Origin: Chlamydiota bacterium
GTDB lineage: Bacteria > Chlamydiota > Chlamydiia > Chlamydiales > Rhabdochlamydiaceae
DNA length: 8,326 nt
Assembly: GCA_011065225.1 (NCBI GenBank)
Contig: JAAKFC010000057.1
Span: 1-8,326, forward strand
Reading direction: 5' to 3'
Below are positions 1-6,535 of the stretch, one piece after another (the first letter of the stretch is position 1; each line of letters starts with the position of its first letter). The notes under the pieces were generated by a model that was not told the origin of the DNA, did no database searches, and saw only the letters and a program-made list of their open reading frames with translations. Made by a program: the position numbers and the translations under genes.

Positions 1-1
1 T

Positions 2-1003
2 CTTAAGGGTAAGAAATCTAAATGGGGAAAAGTTATCATTTTTGAGGACATGCTTTGGAGGCCCACAAAGGATTATTATAGGAAAATTCTCTCTTCTGAT
101 CGTAGTAAGTCCATTCGAATTGCCTATTCCCTTTGGGAATCCACACAGATTCCAGATGAATGGGTTCACATACTCAATACCCATTTTGATGCAGTTGTTG
201 TACCTTCTCCATTTCTTGTGCAGACATACACCGACTGTGGAGTCAAAATTCCTATTTTCGAGCTACCTCTGGGATTAAATCTTGATAAGTTTTTGGAACA
301 ACCCTTAAAAAATGCTCCAGGAAAGCCCTTTGTTTTTGGAAACTTATCTGCTTGCAGTGAGAGAAAAAATCAGGTCTTATTAATTAGAGCTTTTGCAAAA
401 GCCTTTGGAAATGATCCCAATGTACTTCTGCGCATCAATTCTCGATATGGAGAAGAAGAAGTCAGAGATGCCATCAAGCAAGAAATTATCAAAAACAATC
501 TCGAGAATGTCATTTTTACTCAATCTGTGTTTTCACAAGAGGAGTATCTTGAAGTCTTCAAAAACATCGACTGTTATGTTAGCCCTGCGAAAGGAGAGGG
601 CTTTTCTATTCAACCAAGAGAAGCAATGGCTTTAGGAATACCAGTTATCGCTACCAATAACACAGGACAACGTGTTATCTGTGATTCAGCGCTTGTGAAA
701 GTGGTTTCTGCCCCTCATGAAGAACCAGCTATTTTACCATGGGGGGAGTATGGCCAATATTTTAATTGTAATGAAGAAGAATTGGCAGATGCTATGCATG
801 AAGTAAGAGAGAATTATCCCGCTTACATAAAACGTGCAAGTGCTTCTCGTGCGTGGGTTAAGCAATATCAATATGAGAATTTGCAGCCTTTCTATCAAAT
901 GCTCATACAACCAGCAAATGTTCAATTGGGAGATGAAAACAAGATACTTTCAAATTGCTTAATTATAAATTCTCGAGAGCTATATAAAAAGTATAAGAAG
1001 TAA
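2..1003 (+). CDS. Glycosyltransferase family 4 (group 1), 5'-truncated by window edge
   Basis: The frame is open to the left edge, so the true start lies upstream. The internal ATG at 50 is unlikely to be the start because 16 plausible residues (LKGKKSKWGKVIIFED) precede it in frame. A GT-B, GT4-type retaining glycosyltransferase would move a sugar from a nucleotide-sugar donor to a growing glycan. Visible support: an N-domain end (SLWESTQIP; VPSPFLVQTY), the start of the donor domain (FGNLSACSERKN, the usual place of the phosphate-contacting R/K), and the hallmark E-x7-E in EGFSIQPRE about 65 residues past the middle, followed by AMALGIPVIATNNTG. About 333 residues are visible; families of this type run 350-420, so only a short N-terminal piece is missing. 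Whether it carries a signal peptide like its neighbours cannot be seen. Acceptor and sugar are unknown. It ends at TAA, 162 bp before the next gene on the same strand. Confidence 0.85.
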   Translation, partial: LKGKKSKWGKVIIFEDMLWRPTKDYYRKILSSDRSKSIRIAYSLWESTQIPDEWVHILNTHFDAVVVPSPFLVQTYTDCGVKIPIFELPLGLNLDKFLEQPLKNAPGKPFVFGNLSACSERKNQVLLIRAFAKAFGNDPNVLLRINSRYGEEEVRDAIKQEIIKNNLENVIFTQSVFSQEEYLEVFKNIDCYVSPAKGEGFSIQPREAMALGIPVIATNNTGQRVICDSALVKVVSAPHEEPAILPWGEYGQYFNCNEEELADAMHEVRENYPAYIKRASASRAWVKQYQYENLQPFYQMLIQPANVQLGDENKILSNCLIINSRELYKKYKK

Positions 1004-1025
1004 AGTTTTAAAAAAAACTTTATTT
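1001..1025 (+). terminator. Weak AT-rich stem-loop after the GT4 gene
   Basis: The stem TAAAGTTTT (1001-1009) pairs with AAAACTTTA (1014-1022) around an AAAA loop and is followed by TTT. It overlaps the stop codon of the upstream gene. The stem has a single G-C pair, so it is weak as an intrinsic terminator. Its position and tail are the only support. Confidence 0.25.
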
Positions 1026-1028
1026 GCT

Positions 1029-1096
1029 CCCAGAAATAAAAAGGCACAAACTCTTCTTGGGATGTTTGGTTGAATTTAAATCGAACAAAAACCAAA
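1029..1096. repeat. Small inverted repeats in the gap upstream of the + operon
   Basis: The 162-bp gap holds an imperfect inverted repeat, CCCAGAA (1029-1035) against TTCTTGGG (1054-1061) with one bulge, and a perfect one, TTTGGTT (1065-1071) against AACCAAA (1090-1096) with an 18-nt loop. They may be an operator or leader structure for the operon starting at 1166, or chance in AT-rich DNA. No convincing promoter was found; TTGGAA (1112-1117) and TTTAAA (1135-1140), 17 bp apart, are the best but poor candidates. Confidence 0.25.
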
Positions 1097-1151
1097 ATTG
1101 CGACCAAGCTTTTGGAAAGGCCCAAAATAAATATTTTAAATCCAACGAAAT

Positions 1152-1156
1152 GAGGA
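1152..1156 (+). promoter_or_regulatory. Ribosome binding site for the pyruvyl transferase-like gene
   Basis: GAGGA lies 9 nt before the ATG at 1166. This supports the start that includes the hydrophobic N-terminus, rather than the internal ATG at 1223, which has no properly spaced site. Confidence 0.55.
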
Positions 1157-1165
1157 TGTTCTTGA

Positions 1166-2095
1166 ATGAGAAAAATCATCTATTTTATTATTTGTTTCTC
1201 GATTTTTTGTTTCACAAGAGAGATGTTTGGAAATGACTTCGGTTATATTAGTTATTCCTCTTCAAACATCGGAGATGACATACAAGCAATAGCAGCAAAA
1301 AGATTTTTACCTGAAAATAGCATTCCGATTGATAGAGAATTTTTAAGTCAATTCCAACATTGTTCAAAGGTAAGCACCATAGTAAATGGCTGGTTTATGC
1401 ATACGCCAAACGATCTTGGGAGTAATAAAGGATCAAAATACAATTGGCCGCCCTCTTCTGCAATAGATCCTCTCTTAATATCAATGCATTTTACGCAGGC
1501 TTTTGTCCCATTTGCACTGTCGCCCGAAAGTTGCGAATATTTTAAGGAACATGGTCCCGTTGGCGCCAGAGATTATTTTACACTACAATTATTGCAGAGC
1601 AAAAACATTCCTAGCTATTTTTCCGGTTGTATAACTTTAACACTAGATAATTCCTCCGAAGAAAGGGATGACATCATTTATGCCGTTGACATAGGTGATG
1701 AATGCGTAAATTTTATTAGGTCAAAAACAAAACATAAGGTTGAAGTTATAACACATCAAATTACTAAGGAATTAAGATTGGACAATGAACGAAGGTTAAG
1801 GCATGCAGAAAAACTTCTAGATAAATATAAAAGAGCTAAATGTGTCATTACCTCTAGGCTCCATGCTGCTATGCCATGTCTTGGCTTAGAAACACCAGTT
1901 CTATTGATCAATATTCAAGGTGATCAATATCGTTTTGATGGATTACGAGAACTTGTGCGAAATTGCACTTTGCAAGAGTTTCTTAATGATGATATCGATT
2001 TTAATTTTGATGAACCCAGCGAAAATCCCAATTCATATATTCCAATCAGAGAGAATTTAATAGAAATATTAAATACATGGGTTGCTATCGAATGA
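1166..2095 (+). CDS. Polysaccharide pyruvyl transferase-like protein with N-terminal signal-like segment
   Basis: The protein (309 aa) fits the polysaccharide pyruvyl transferase superfamily (PF04230; CsaB/WcaK-like), whose members add a ketal-pyruvate from phosphoenolpyruvate to sugars of surface polymers. Visible support: the N-terminal NIGDDIQAIAAKRFLP (residues about 34-49), the mid-protein GARDYFTLQLLQSKNIPSYFSGC (133-155), and the C-terminal SRLHAAMPCLGLETPVLLI (230-248), which carries the R-x-H typical of the family. Residues 1-16 (MRKIIYFIICFSIFCF) are basic then strongly hydrophobic, like a Sec signal or signal anchor, but no clean cleavage motif follows. GAGGA at 1152-1156 supports this start. 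It is the first gene of a tight operon, with a methyltransferase 7 bp downstream. Being exported would be odd for an enzyme using phosphoenolpyruvate. The family call is good; the exact reaction is inferred, since some PF04230 proteins have other or unknown roles. Confidence 0.75.
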   Translation: MRKIIYFIICFSIFCFTREMFGNDFGYISYSSSNIGDDIQAIAAKRFLPENSIPIDREFLSQFQHCSKVSTIVNGWFMHTPNDLGSNKGSKYNWPPSSAIDPLLISMHFTQAFVPFALSPESCEYFKEHGPVGARDYFTLQLLQSKNIPSYFSGCITLTLDNSSEERDDIIYAVDIGDECVNFIRSKTKHKVEVITHQITKELRLDNERRLRHAEKLLDKYKRAKCVITSRLHAAMPCLGLETPVLLINIQGDQYRFDGLRELVRNCTLQEFLNDDIDFNFDEPSENPNSYIPIRENLIEILNTWVAIE

Positions 2096-2102
2096 GTGAC
2101 AG

Positions 2103-2906
2103 ATGAAGCTTTCTATTCAGGTGTGTATAACGTGTCTTCTTTTCTGTATGCCTTGTGTAGGAGCAGAAATGGATAAGGAGGCATTTTTTAAAAAATATCC
2201 TCAACATACTTATCAGGATATTATCATCCATAATCAACTGGTCTCTTTTGGAACGGTTTTTTGTGAACCCAGATATAATGTGATAAGACCCATATTGGAT
2301 CTTTTTGAGCGGCCTTTTAGTGTATTAGACTTGGGAGCCGCCCAAGGATATTTTTCTTATAGCATTTCTCGTGATTACCCTCATAGTTTTTGCGTGATGA
2401 TCGATGCTAATGTACCCCTTTTTTCATATTCACAACATGGAGATATGCTCTTCGATCTATGTAAATTAAATGCTCATTTAGATAATATCTGCTACTTAAA
2501 CAAAACAATAACTCTACCGGATTTGGTTTTTTTGAATCAAAATGAACATTTTGATGTTATAATTGCCTTTCTGGTTGTTCACCTGATGTATACTGATCTT
2601 AAAGATCAAATTCAGGTGATAGAAAATCTCTTAGATCTTGGAGATAATTTAATCTTAGAAGTTGCAAATAATGTTGCTGTTCCTTTCACAGATTATGTTA
2701 AAACTCTAAGCAAAACAATGGAATGCCTATATTTAGGTGAAGTGAAACGTCGCAAAAATCCTGATTCTTTAGCAACAGGCAAACTTTTCTGGTTTAAAAA
2801 GAGCAAGCCCCATTATATTAATCACGAAGAGGAAGATCACATGATTGGTTTAAAGAAAGAAACTTTTTTACAACTCAATGGAGTATACCCTGAAAATGTT
2901 AGATAG
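2103..2906 (+). CDS. Class I SAM-dependent methyltransferase with signal peptide
   Basis: The protein (267 aa) has a Rossmann-type methyltransferase core. Motif I is SVLDLGAAQGYFS (residues about 73-85), an acidic end of beta-2 follows in MIDAN, and the FDVIIAFLVVHLM segment is typical of motif IV/post-I of class I enzymes. It likely methylates a sugar or glycan intermediate, judging from its neighbours; the substrate cannot be read from the sequence. Residues 1-21 (MKLSIQVCITC to CVGA) form a classic signal peptide with a V-G-A/E cleavage site. The start at 2103 has no good Shine-Dalgarno and would depend on coupling to the stop 7 bp upstream. An internal ATG at 2169 has a well-placed AGGAG (2159-2163) and would give a protein lacking the signal. 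Both starts should be considered. The C-terminus (HEEEDHMIGLKKETFLQLNG) is poorly conserved-looking and unassigned. Confidence 0.75.
   Translation: MKLSIQVCITCLLFCMPCVGAEMDKEAFFKKYPQHTYQDIIIHNQLVSFGTVFCEPRYNVIRPILDLFERPFSVLDLGAAQGYFSYSISRDYPHSFCVMIDANVPLFSYSQHGDMLFDLCKLNAHLDNICYLNKTITLPDLVFLNQNEHFDVIIAFLVVHLMYTDLKDQIQVIENLLDLGDNLILEVANNVAVPFTDYVKTLSKTMECLYLGEVKRRKNPDSLATGKLFWFKKSKPHYINHEEEDHMIGLKKETFLQLNGVYPENVR
2159..2163 (+). promoter_or_regulatory. Possible internal ribosome binding site (leaderless methyltransferase start)
   Basis: AGGAG lies 5 nt before the in-frame ATG at 2169, exactly at the end of the predicted signal peptide. It is the best Shine-Dalgarno near either start of this gene. 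It could direct a cytosolic form, or be a chance result of the codons for V-G-A-E. Confidence 0.3.
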
Positions 2907-2913
2907 TTTACAA

Positions 2914-3849
2914 ATGAAGAAAAGCTTTTTCATTCTGCTGTTAAATATTTTTTCTCCGCTTAATTGTTCTGCTGATAATCTGAATTTTGAGTTACCGCAT
3001 TCTTCAATAGAAAAGCATTTTAAAAAAGTTGATTTTAAGGAAGAAGGTCACCAACAGATAAAAAAAATCGATTTTATTTATGTTATTAATCTTGATAAAA
3101 GGCCAGAAAGATTGCAAAGCTGCATAAAGCAATTGGCTCCCTATAATATTTATCCACATCGCTTTTCTGCTGTATATGGACGTGATCTTTCCGTAGAGGA
3201 GCTCAATGGTGTTGGGCTAAAATTTCAACCAAATATGCTGAATAACGAATGGGTAATGTCTGTTTCATCAAGTGGTATTCTTGAATATGACTTTTTAAGA
3301 GAGTCCTGTTACGGAAAGACAATTTTTTCTCGCTGGATGAGTTATGGTGCAATTGGTTGTGCTTTAAGCCATTTGTCCATTCTCCAAGATGCGTATGATG
3401 CTGGATACGAGACAATTTGGGTAATGGAAGATGATATTGATATTAAAGAAAATCCCCATCAACTTACCGATGTTATTGAAAAACTAGATGCACTAGCAGA
3501 AGAGAAAGGCTGGGATATCCTCTATACAGACAAACTTAGATGTTTAGAAAAAGATTTACCAGAAAAGTTGTGGTGGATTTGGAGACCAGATTGTGCTTTT
3601 AATGATTCACCCCATTTTCGAAAACGCACTAAAATCAGCAATGATTTTATAAAAATTGGGTGCAGAGCTGGTACGTATTCAATGATTATTCGACGTTCAG
3701 GAATAAAAAAAATATTGAACCATGTTAAAAATCATCACATTTTTGTTCCTATTGACCATGAGATCGCTTTTGCAGAAGACATTCAATTATATTCATTAAC
3801 ATATAATCTTTTCACTCATAAACTAGGTTCTTCAGACATTCATGAATAA
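2914..3849 (+). CDS. GT25-family glycosyltransferase (paralogue a) with signal peptide
   Basis: The protein (311 aa from 2914) is a glycosyltransferase family 25 enzyme, the class that includes LPS galactosyltransferases of Gram-negatives. Visible support: KIDFIYVINLDKRPERL (51-67), RFSAVYGRDL (83-92), AIGCALSH (146-153), the metal/nucleotide-sugar acidic motif MEDDIDI (171-177), YSMIIRRSGIKKIL (255-268) and PIDHEI (279-284). Residues 1-20 are KK-basic, then hydrophobic, ending C-S-A before D21, a plausible signal peptidase I site. In-frame ATGs at 2878 and 2896 also exist and overlap the previous gene; 2914 was chosen because it sits 7 bp after the upstream stop and gives a standard signal peptide. 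Every possible start keeps the hydrophobic segment. It is third in the operon and is followed 15 bp later by a methyltransferase. Acceptor and sugar are unknown. Confidence 0.85.
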   Translation: MKKSFFILLLNIFSPLNCSADNLNFELPHSSIEKHFKKVDFKEEGHQQIKKIDFIYVINLDKRPERLQSCIKQLAPYNIYPHRFSAVYGRDLSVEELNGVGLKFQPNMLNNEWVMSVSSSGILEYDFLRESCYGKTIFSRWMSYGAIGCALSHLSILQDAYDAGYETIWVMEDDIDIKENPHQLTDVIEKLDALAEEKGWDILYTDKLRCLEKDLPEKLWWIWRPDCAFNDSPHFRKRTKISNDFIKIGCRAGTYSMIIRRSGIKKILNHVKNHHIFVPIDHEIAFAEDIQLYSLTYNLFTHKLGSSDIHE

Positions 3850-3864
3850 AAAAACGGAAAAATT

Positions 3865-4557
3865 ATGTTCAGGTTCTTTCAATTTCACTTATTTTTTTCT
3901 TTTCTTTTCAGCTTTAGCGCTCTTTTTTCAAATGCCTCATTTTCATGGAATACTTACAAAGAATTAATTGTTAAAGACTTGGCAAGTTTTCCCGGATGGT
4001 GTAGTAGGGAAAAAGCTGAAGTGTTAATGGATTTTATTTATGATACACGCCCAGGGATCTGTGTCGAAATTGGTACATTCGGTGGCTCAACAACCTATCC
4101 TATTGCATGTTCTCTTCGTTTTATAGATCAAGGGATCCTTTATACCATTGATGCTTGGGACAATCAAGCAGCTATAGAAGGTTTAGAGAATAATGATCCA
4201 AATAGAGAATGGTGGAAAAATGTTGATATGAATGGCACCCGTAGTCAATTTAAAAAATCCATAAAAAATAAAAAATTAAGTAAGTGGTGTAATCTTATCT
4301 CAAAGCGTTCTAAAAAAGCTGTTTCTTTATTTTCTGACGAATCTATTGATTTTCTATATATTGATGGTAATTTATCAAGCGATGGTTGTTATCAAGATGT
4401 GGTTCTATATTTTCCAAAAGTAAAAACTGGTGGGTTTATTTGGCTCAATGAAGCTGACAGTGATGCTAAAAATAAATCAGTAGTATTCCTTATGAATAAT
4501 TGCTCGTGGTTAAGGGAACAATCTATTCAAAATCGCTGTATAGTGTTCAAAAAATAA
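3865..4557 (+). CDS. Class I SAM methyltransferase-like protein (WCSR type, paralogue a) with signal peptide; altered active-site region
   Basis: The protein (230 aa) has a class I methyltransferase fold of the Methyltransf_24/TylF-like kind. The block GWCSREKAEVLMDFI (44-58) leads into motif I, VEIGTFGGST (67-76), then YTIDAWD (93-99) and IDFLYIDGN (161-169). It is a clear paralogue of the protein at 6213-5539. Residues 1-24 are very hydrophobic and Phe-rich, ending near F-S-N-A/S, a signal-like segment. No later ATG precedes the catalytic domain. Where the paralogue reads IDGNHSED and FDDVDW, this one reads IDGNLSSD and WLNEADS, so a His and two Asp at positions used for metal binding and catalysis in related O-methyltransferases are replaced. 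It may therefore act differently or be inactive. A weak GGAA lies about 5 nt upstream of the start. It is last in the + operon and its stop lies 8 bp from the convergent gene. Confidence 0.75.
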   Translation: MFRFFQFHLFFSFLFSFSALFSNASFSWNTYKELIVKDLASFPGWCSREKAEVLMDFIYDTRPGICVEIGTFGGSTTYPIACSLRFIDQGILYTIDAWDNQAAIEGLENNDPNREWWKNVDMNGTRSQFKKSIKNKKLSKWCNLISKRSKKAVSLFSDESIDFLYIDGNLSSDGCYQDVVLYFPKVKTGGFIWLNEADSDAKNKSVVFLMNNCSWLREQSIQNRCIVFKK

Positions 4558-4565
4558 CTATTTCC

Positions 4566-5519
4566 TTACTGGGAAGGTTTTATTGGATTTTTTTTCTTGG
4601 ATAAATAATTGGGTTTTCCATTATCCGACCCTGAATGTCGATCTGTTGAAACTACATCATTCTGAACAGTATATAGAATTATTCCATGTGGTAAATAAAA
4701 TTCCATGTCATAAGGAAGAAAGACTTGATTAACTAATAAAAAATTCAATATTTTTTCTATTCCAGATCTTCTTAGAATCATAGAATATGCCCCATAACGA
4801 GCGCCAATTCGTCGAAAATTAGCATTGATCGATTCTTCATAAAAATATTGCTGAGCATTTATTGGCGTAAAATTCGGGCGTTTTGCATAACCGATACAGG
4901 GGATATAGTTTCCATTCCGATCCTTAGTATCTCGATCAGTAAATAAAATATCCCACCCATCATGTCCAAAAAGTGCATCACATTGATCAATAAGATCAGG
5001 GATAATCGTGGGATCACGTACTACATCAATGTCATCTTCCATTACCCAAATTGTTTCATATCCAGAGTCATATGCATCTTTTAAAATGGACAAATGACTG
5101 AGTACAATACCAATTGAACCTCTACTCATGCAATGGCAAAAATAAGTTCTTCCATACTTTTGAATAAACTCATCGTGCCTTTTAAAATTTCCATCAAATA
5201 GAAAAAATGATCCCATTATATTACTATCCATATCAGGAGTGTACTTCACCCCTACATCATTAATCTCTTCCAAACTTAGTTCCCAGCCATTAACAGCTGA
5301 AAAGCGATAAGGATAAATGCCATAAGGATGCAATTGATTAATCGATCTTTCAAATTTTTCAGGTCTTTGATCTAAATTGATCATATAGATGAAGTCGATA
5401 TTCCTTATTCGATGTGCATCAGTTTTTCCATCAATTTTTTTTAAATGGTCAGTCACATCAGAGTGAAGGAAAGAAAAATGATAAATTGCAAAAAATAAAA
5501 AAATCCTATTTAAAAACAT
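4566..5519 (-). CDS. GT25-family glycosyltransferase (paralogue b) with signal-like N-terminus
   Basis: The protein (317 aa) has the same architecture as the GT25 protein at 2914-3849: IDFIYMINLDQRPEKF (41-56), RFSAVNGWEL (72-81), SIGIVLSH (135-142), the acidic MEDDIDV (160-166), YSMILRRSGIEKIL (245-258) and PYDMEFYL (269-276). Residues 1-20 (MFLNRIFLFFAIYHFSFLHS) are signal-like, with L-H-S before D21. No later start precedes the domain, so the hydrophobic segment is integral. The C-terminus carries a Lys-rich tail (PNYLSKKKNPIKPSQ) that paralogue a lacks. It is the second gene of a - strand pair, 19 bp after the methyltransferase, and its stop lies 8 bp from the stop of the convergent + operon. 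It likely transfers a sugar to a surface or host-directed glycan; the specificity is unknown. Confidence 0.85.
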   Translation of the reverse strand: MFLNRIFLFFAIYHFSFLHSDVTDHLKKIDGKTDAHRIRNIDFIYMINLDQRPEKFERSINQLHPYGIYPYRFSAVNGWELSLEEINDVGVKYTPDMDSNIMGSFFLFDGNFKRHDEFIQKYGRTYFCHCMSRGSIGIVLSHLSILKDAYDSGYETIWVMEDDIDVVRDPTIIPDLIDQCDALFGHDGWDILFTDRDTKDRNGNYIPCIGYAKRPNFTPINAQQYFYEESINANFRRIGARYGAYSMILRRSGIEKILNFLLVNQVFLPYDMEFYLPHGIILYTVQNDVVSTDRHSGSDNGKPNYLSKKKNPIKPSQ

Positions 5520-5538
5520 GGATTAAATTGCACTGGAA

Positions 5539-6213
5539 CTATTTCTTTATCCATAATCCCCAAACATTATCTCCCTGAAAAGTTGTTACTCTATAACAAT
5601 GCTCATCTAACCAAGACACAGCGTTTCGAGTTGTAGCCCAATCCACATCATCAAAAATGATAATGCCTCCATCTCTTACTAACGGCACCCACTTCTGTAC
5701 ATCAAAATAAGCAGAATCTTCTGAGTGATTTCCATCTATATGAATGAGGTCAATATCGTAAATAGGTGGAGCTTCGGCAGACGTGGATCGAATAACTTTG
5801 ACATATTGCCCTAGTTGAAATTCGCGAACTTTTTTGATAAACCCCTTATAAATCATTTCATGATCTAGCATTCCCCACCAATCATAATTTGCACCGTCGA
5901 ATCCAACAACTGAATCAGTGATTTTCCAAGGATCAATACCATAAACAATGCCCTCTCCGAGAGACTTCAATGCATAAGCCACCGGAATTAAAGATTTGCC
6001 ACCGTAAACTCCCACTTCCACAACTACTTTGGGGCGATGATTAAAAATGATGTCCATTAAAACCATTGCCTTCGTTCTTGAACACCAGCCTTCCAGTTTG
6101 TCCATCATACGATAAGCTTGTTCTTTAATCTGTTTTTGCTTGCTGTAATCTGTTTGAATCGAATATTCATAGTGGGATGAAGTTTCCCAAGGAATATCTG
6201 CTAGATCAATCAT
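5539..6213 (-). CDS. Class I SAM methyltransferase (WCSR type, paralogue b), no signal peptide
   Basis: The protein (224 aa) is the intact-looking version of the methyltransferase fold at 3865-4557. It shows GWCSRTKAMVLMDII (42-56), motif I VEVGVYGGKS (65-74), YGIDPW (91-96), HIDGNHSEDSAYFDVQKW (158-175) and IIIFDDVDW (184-192). The D-G-N-H and F-D-D motifs fit a metal-dependent O-methyltransferase of the Methyltransf_24/TylF-like class, probably acting on a sugar. An in-frame stop lies about 30 nt upstream and no alternative start intervenes, so the ATG at 6213 is secure. The first 40 residues are polar and charged, so unlike every neighbour with a visible start it has no export signal. A candidate promoter (TATAAG with TTGGTC, 17-bp spacer) sits about 30 nt upstream. 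It leads a two-gene operon with the GT25 gene. Confidence 0.82.
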   Translation of the reverse strand: MIDLADIPWETSSHYEYSIQTDYSKQKQIKEQAYRMMDKLEGWCSRTKAMVLMDIIFNHRPKVVVEVGVYGGKSLIPVAYALKSLGEGIVYGIDPWKITDSVVGFDGANYDWWGMLDHEMIYKGFIKKVREFQLGQYVKVIRSTSAEAPPIYDIDLIHIDGNHSEDSAYFDVQKWVPLVRDGGIIIFDDVDWATTRNAVSWLDEHCYRVTTFQGDNVWGLWIKK

Positions 6214-6249
6214 TCTATTTCTCGTGGTTGGTGTTTCATTTTCTCAACA

Positions 6250-6278
6250 CTTATACAGCTTTAACCCATTATGACCAA
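6250..6278 (-). promoter_or_regulatory. Candidate sigma-70-type promoter for the - strand methyltransferase/GT25 pair
   Basis: Reading the - strand, TTGGTC (6278-6273) is followed after exactly 17 bp by TATAAG (6255-6250). The predicted transcription start near 6243 gives a leader of about 30 nt to the ATG at 6213. The -10 box is good and the -35 box fair. Confidence 0.4.
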
Positions 6279-6349
6279 ACATATTTTCGAAGATTCATTG
6301 AAGACTGTCCACAAATTCTTCCAACTACTTATGGGAGCCATCTTTTTTT

Positions 6350-6419
6350 CCTATGAGAAGCTTTTCGAGCTACACAAACTTCTCAAAGTTTGCTCTGCTT
6401 TCCAAAGCAGTTTATCCGG
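6350..6419 (+). repeat. 70-nt stem-loop unit, copy A
   Basis: This unit aligns without gaps to 6585-6654. By hand count, 44 of 70 positions match, and 41 of the first 57. It can fold into an apical stem CAAACT/AGTTTG (6375-6380 with 6387-6392), a lower stem GAGC/GCTT (6367-6370 with 6397-6400), and a base GCTTT/AAAGC (6360-6364 with 6404-6408). A competing hairpin CTGCTTT/AAAGCAG (6395-6410) is also possible. Differences from copy B at paired sites 6369/6398 and 6378/6389 keep the pairing. Confidence 0.6.
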
Positions 6420-6435
6420 GTAAAAGAAAACCCGG
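6416..6435 (+). repeat. Hairpin CCGGGT/ACCCGG, mutually exclusive with the next hairpin
   Basis: CCGGGT (6416-6421) pairs perfectly with ACCCGG (6430-6435) around an A-rich 8-nt loop. The right arm is also the left arm of the stronger hairpin at 6431-6450, so only one can form at a time. The arrangement resembles an attenuator switch, but no gene directly downstream makes that role likely. Confidence 0.45.
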
Positions 6436-6518
6436 TCCTTCAGGGCCGGGTAGTTTAAATCCACATTTTGGGAGGGGTACGAGCCCCTTCCAAATTACAC
6501 CCCGTCCTTTAGGGCGGG
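6431..6518. mobile_element. Possible decayed IS200/IS605-type ends (paired GC hairpins)
   Basis: Two near-duplicate hairpins lie 70 bp apart: CCCGGTCC-TTCA-GGGCCGGG (6431-6450) and CCCGTCC-TTTA-GGGCGGG (6501-6518). They closely resemble the subterminal hairpin seen at ends of many IS200/IS605/IS1341-type elements. Between them, GGGAGGGG (6470-6477) pairs with CCCCTTCC (6484-6491). No tnpA or tnpB coding remains are visible, so this would be at most a remnant or a non-autonomous derivative. A terminator or unrelated structured repeat is also possible. Confidence 0.35.
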
Positions 6519-6535
6519 TTCACAGACAGTTTCTT

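Noticed and set aside
1024..1236. Short frames on both strands over the 1004-1165 gap
   Set aside because: They overlap the start of the pyruvyl transferase-like gene or the end of the GT4 gene, have no ribosome site and show no domain.
2914..2973. Lipoprotein signal in GT25a (Cys18)
   Set aside because: The residues before the Cys (P-L-N-C) do not fit a lipobox; a signal peptidase I site after C-S-A is the better reading.
4561..4590. Terminator between the convergent operons
   Set aside because: Only a 4-bp stem (CCTT/AAGG, 4564-4577) precedes a T-rich stretch, and it lies within the GT25b coding end; too weak to call.
6271..6423. 50-codon ATG frame on the + strand
   Set aside because: It has no ribosome site, overlaps the leftward promoter and runs through the copy-A stem-loop. 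Its resemblance to the frame over copy B (YEKLFELHKL versus YKNLLDLHKL) follows from the DNA repeat.
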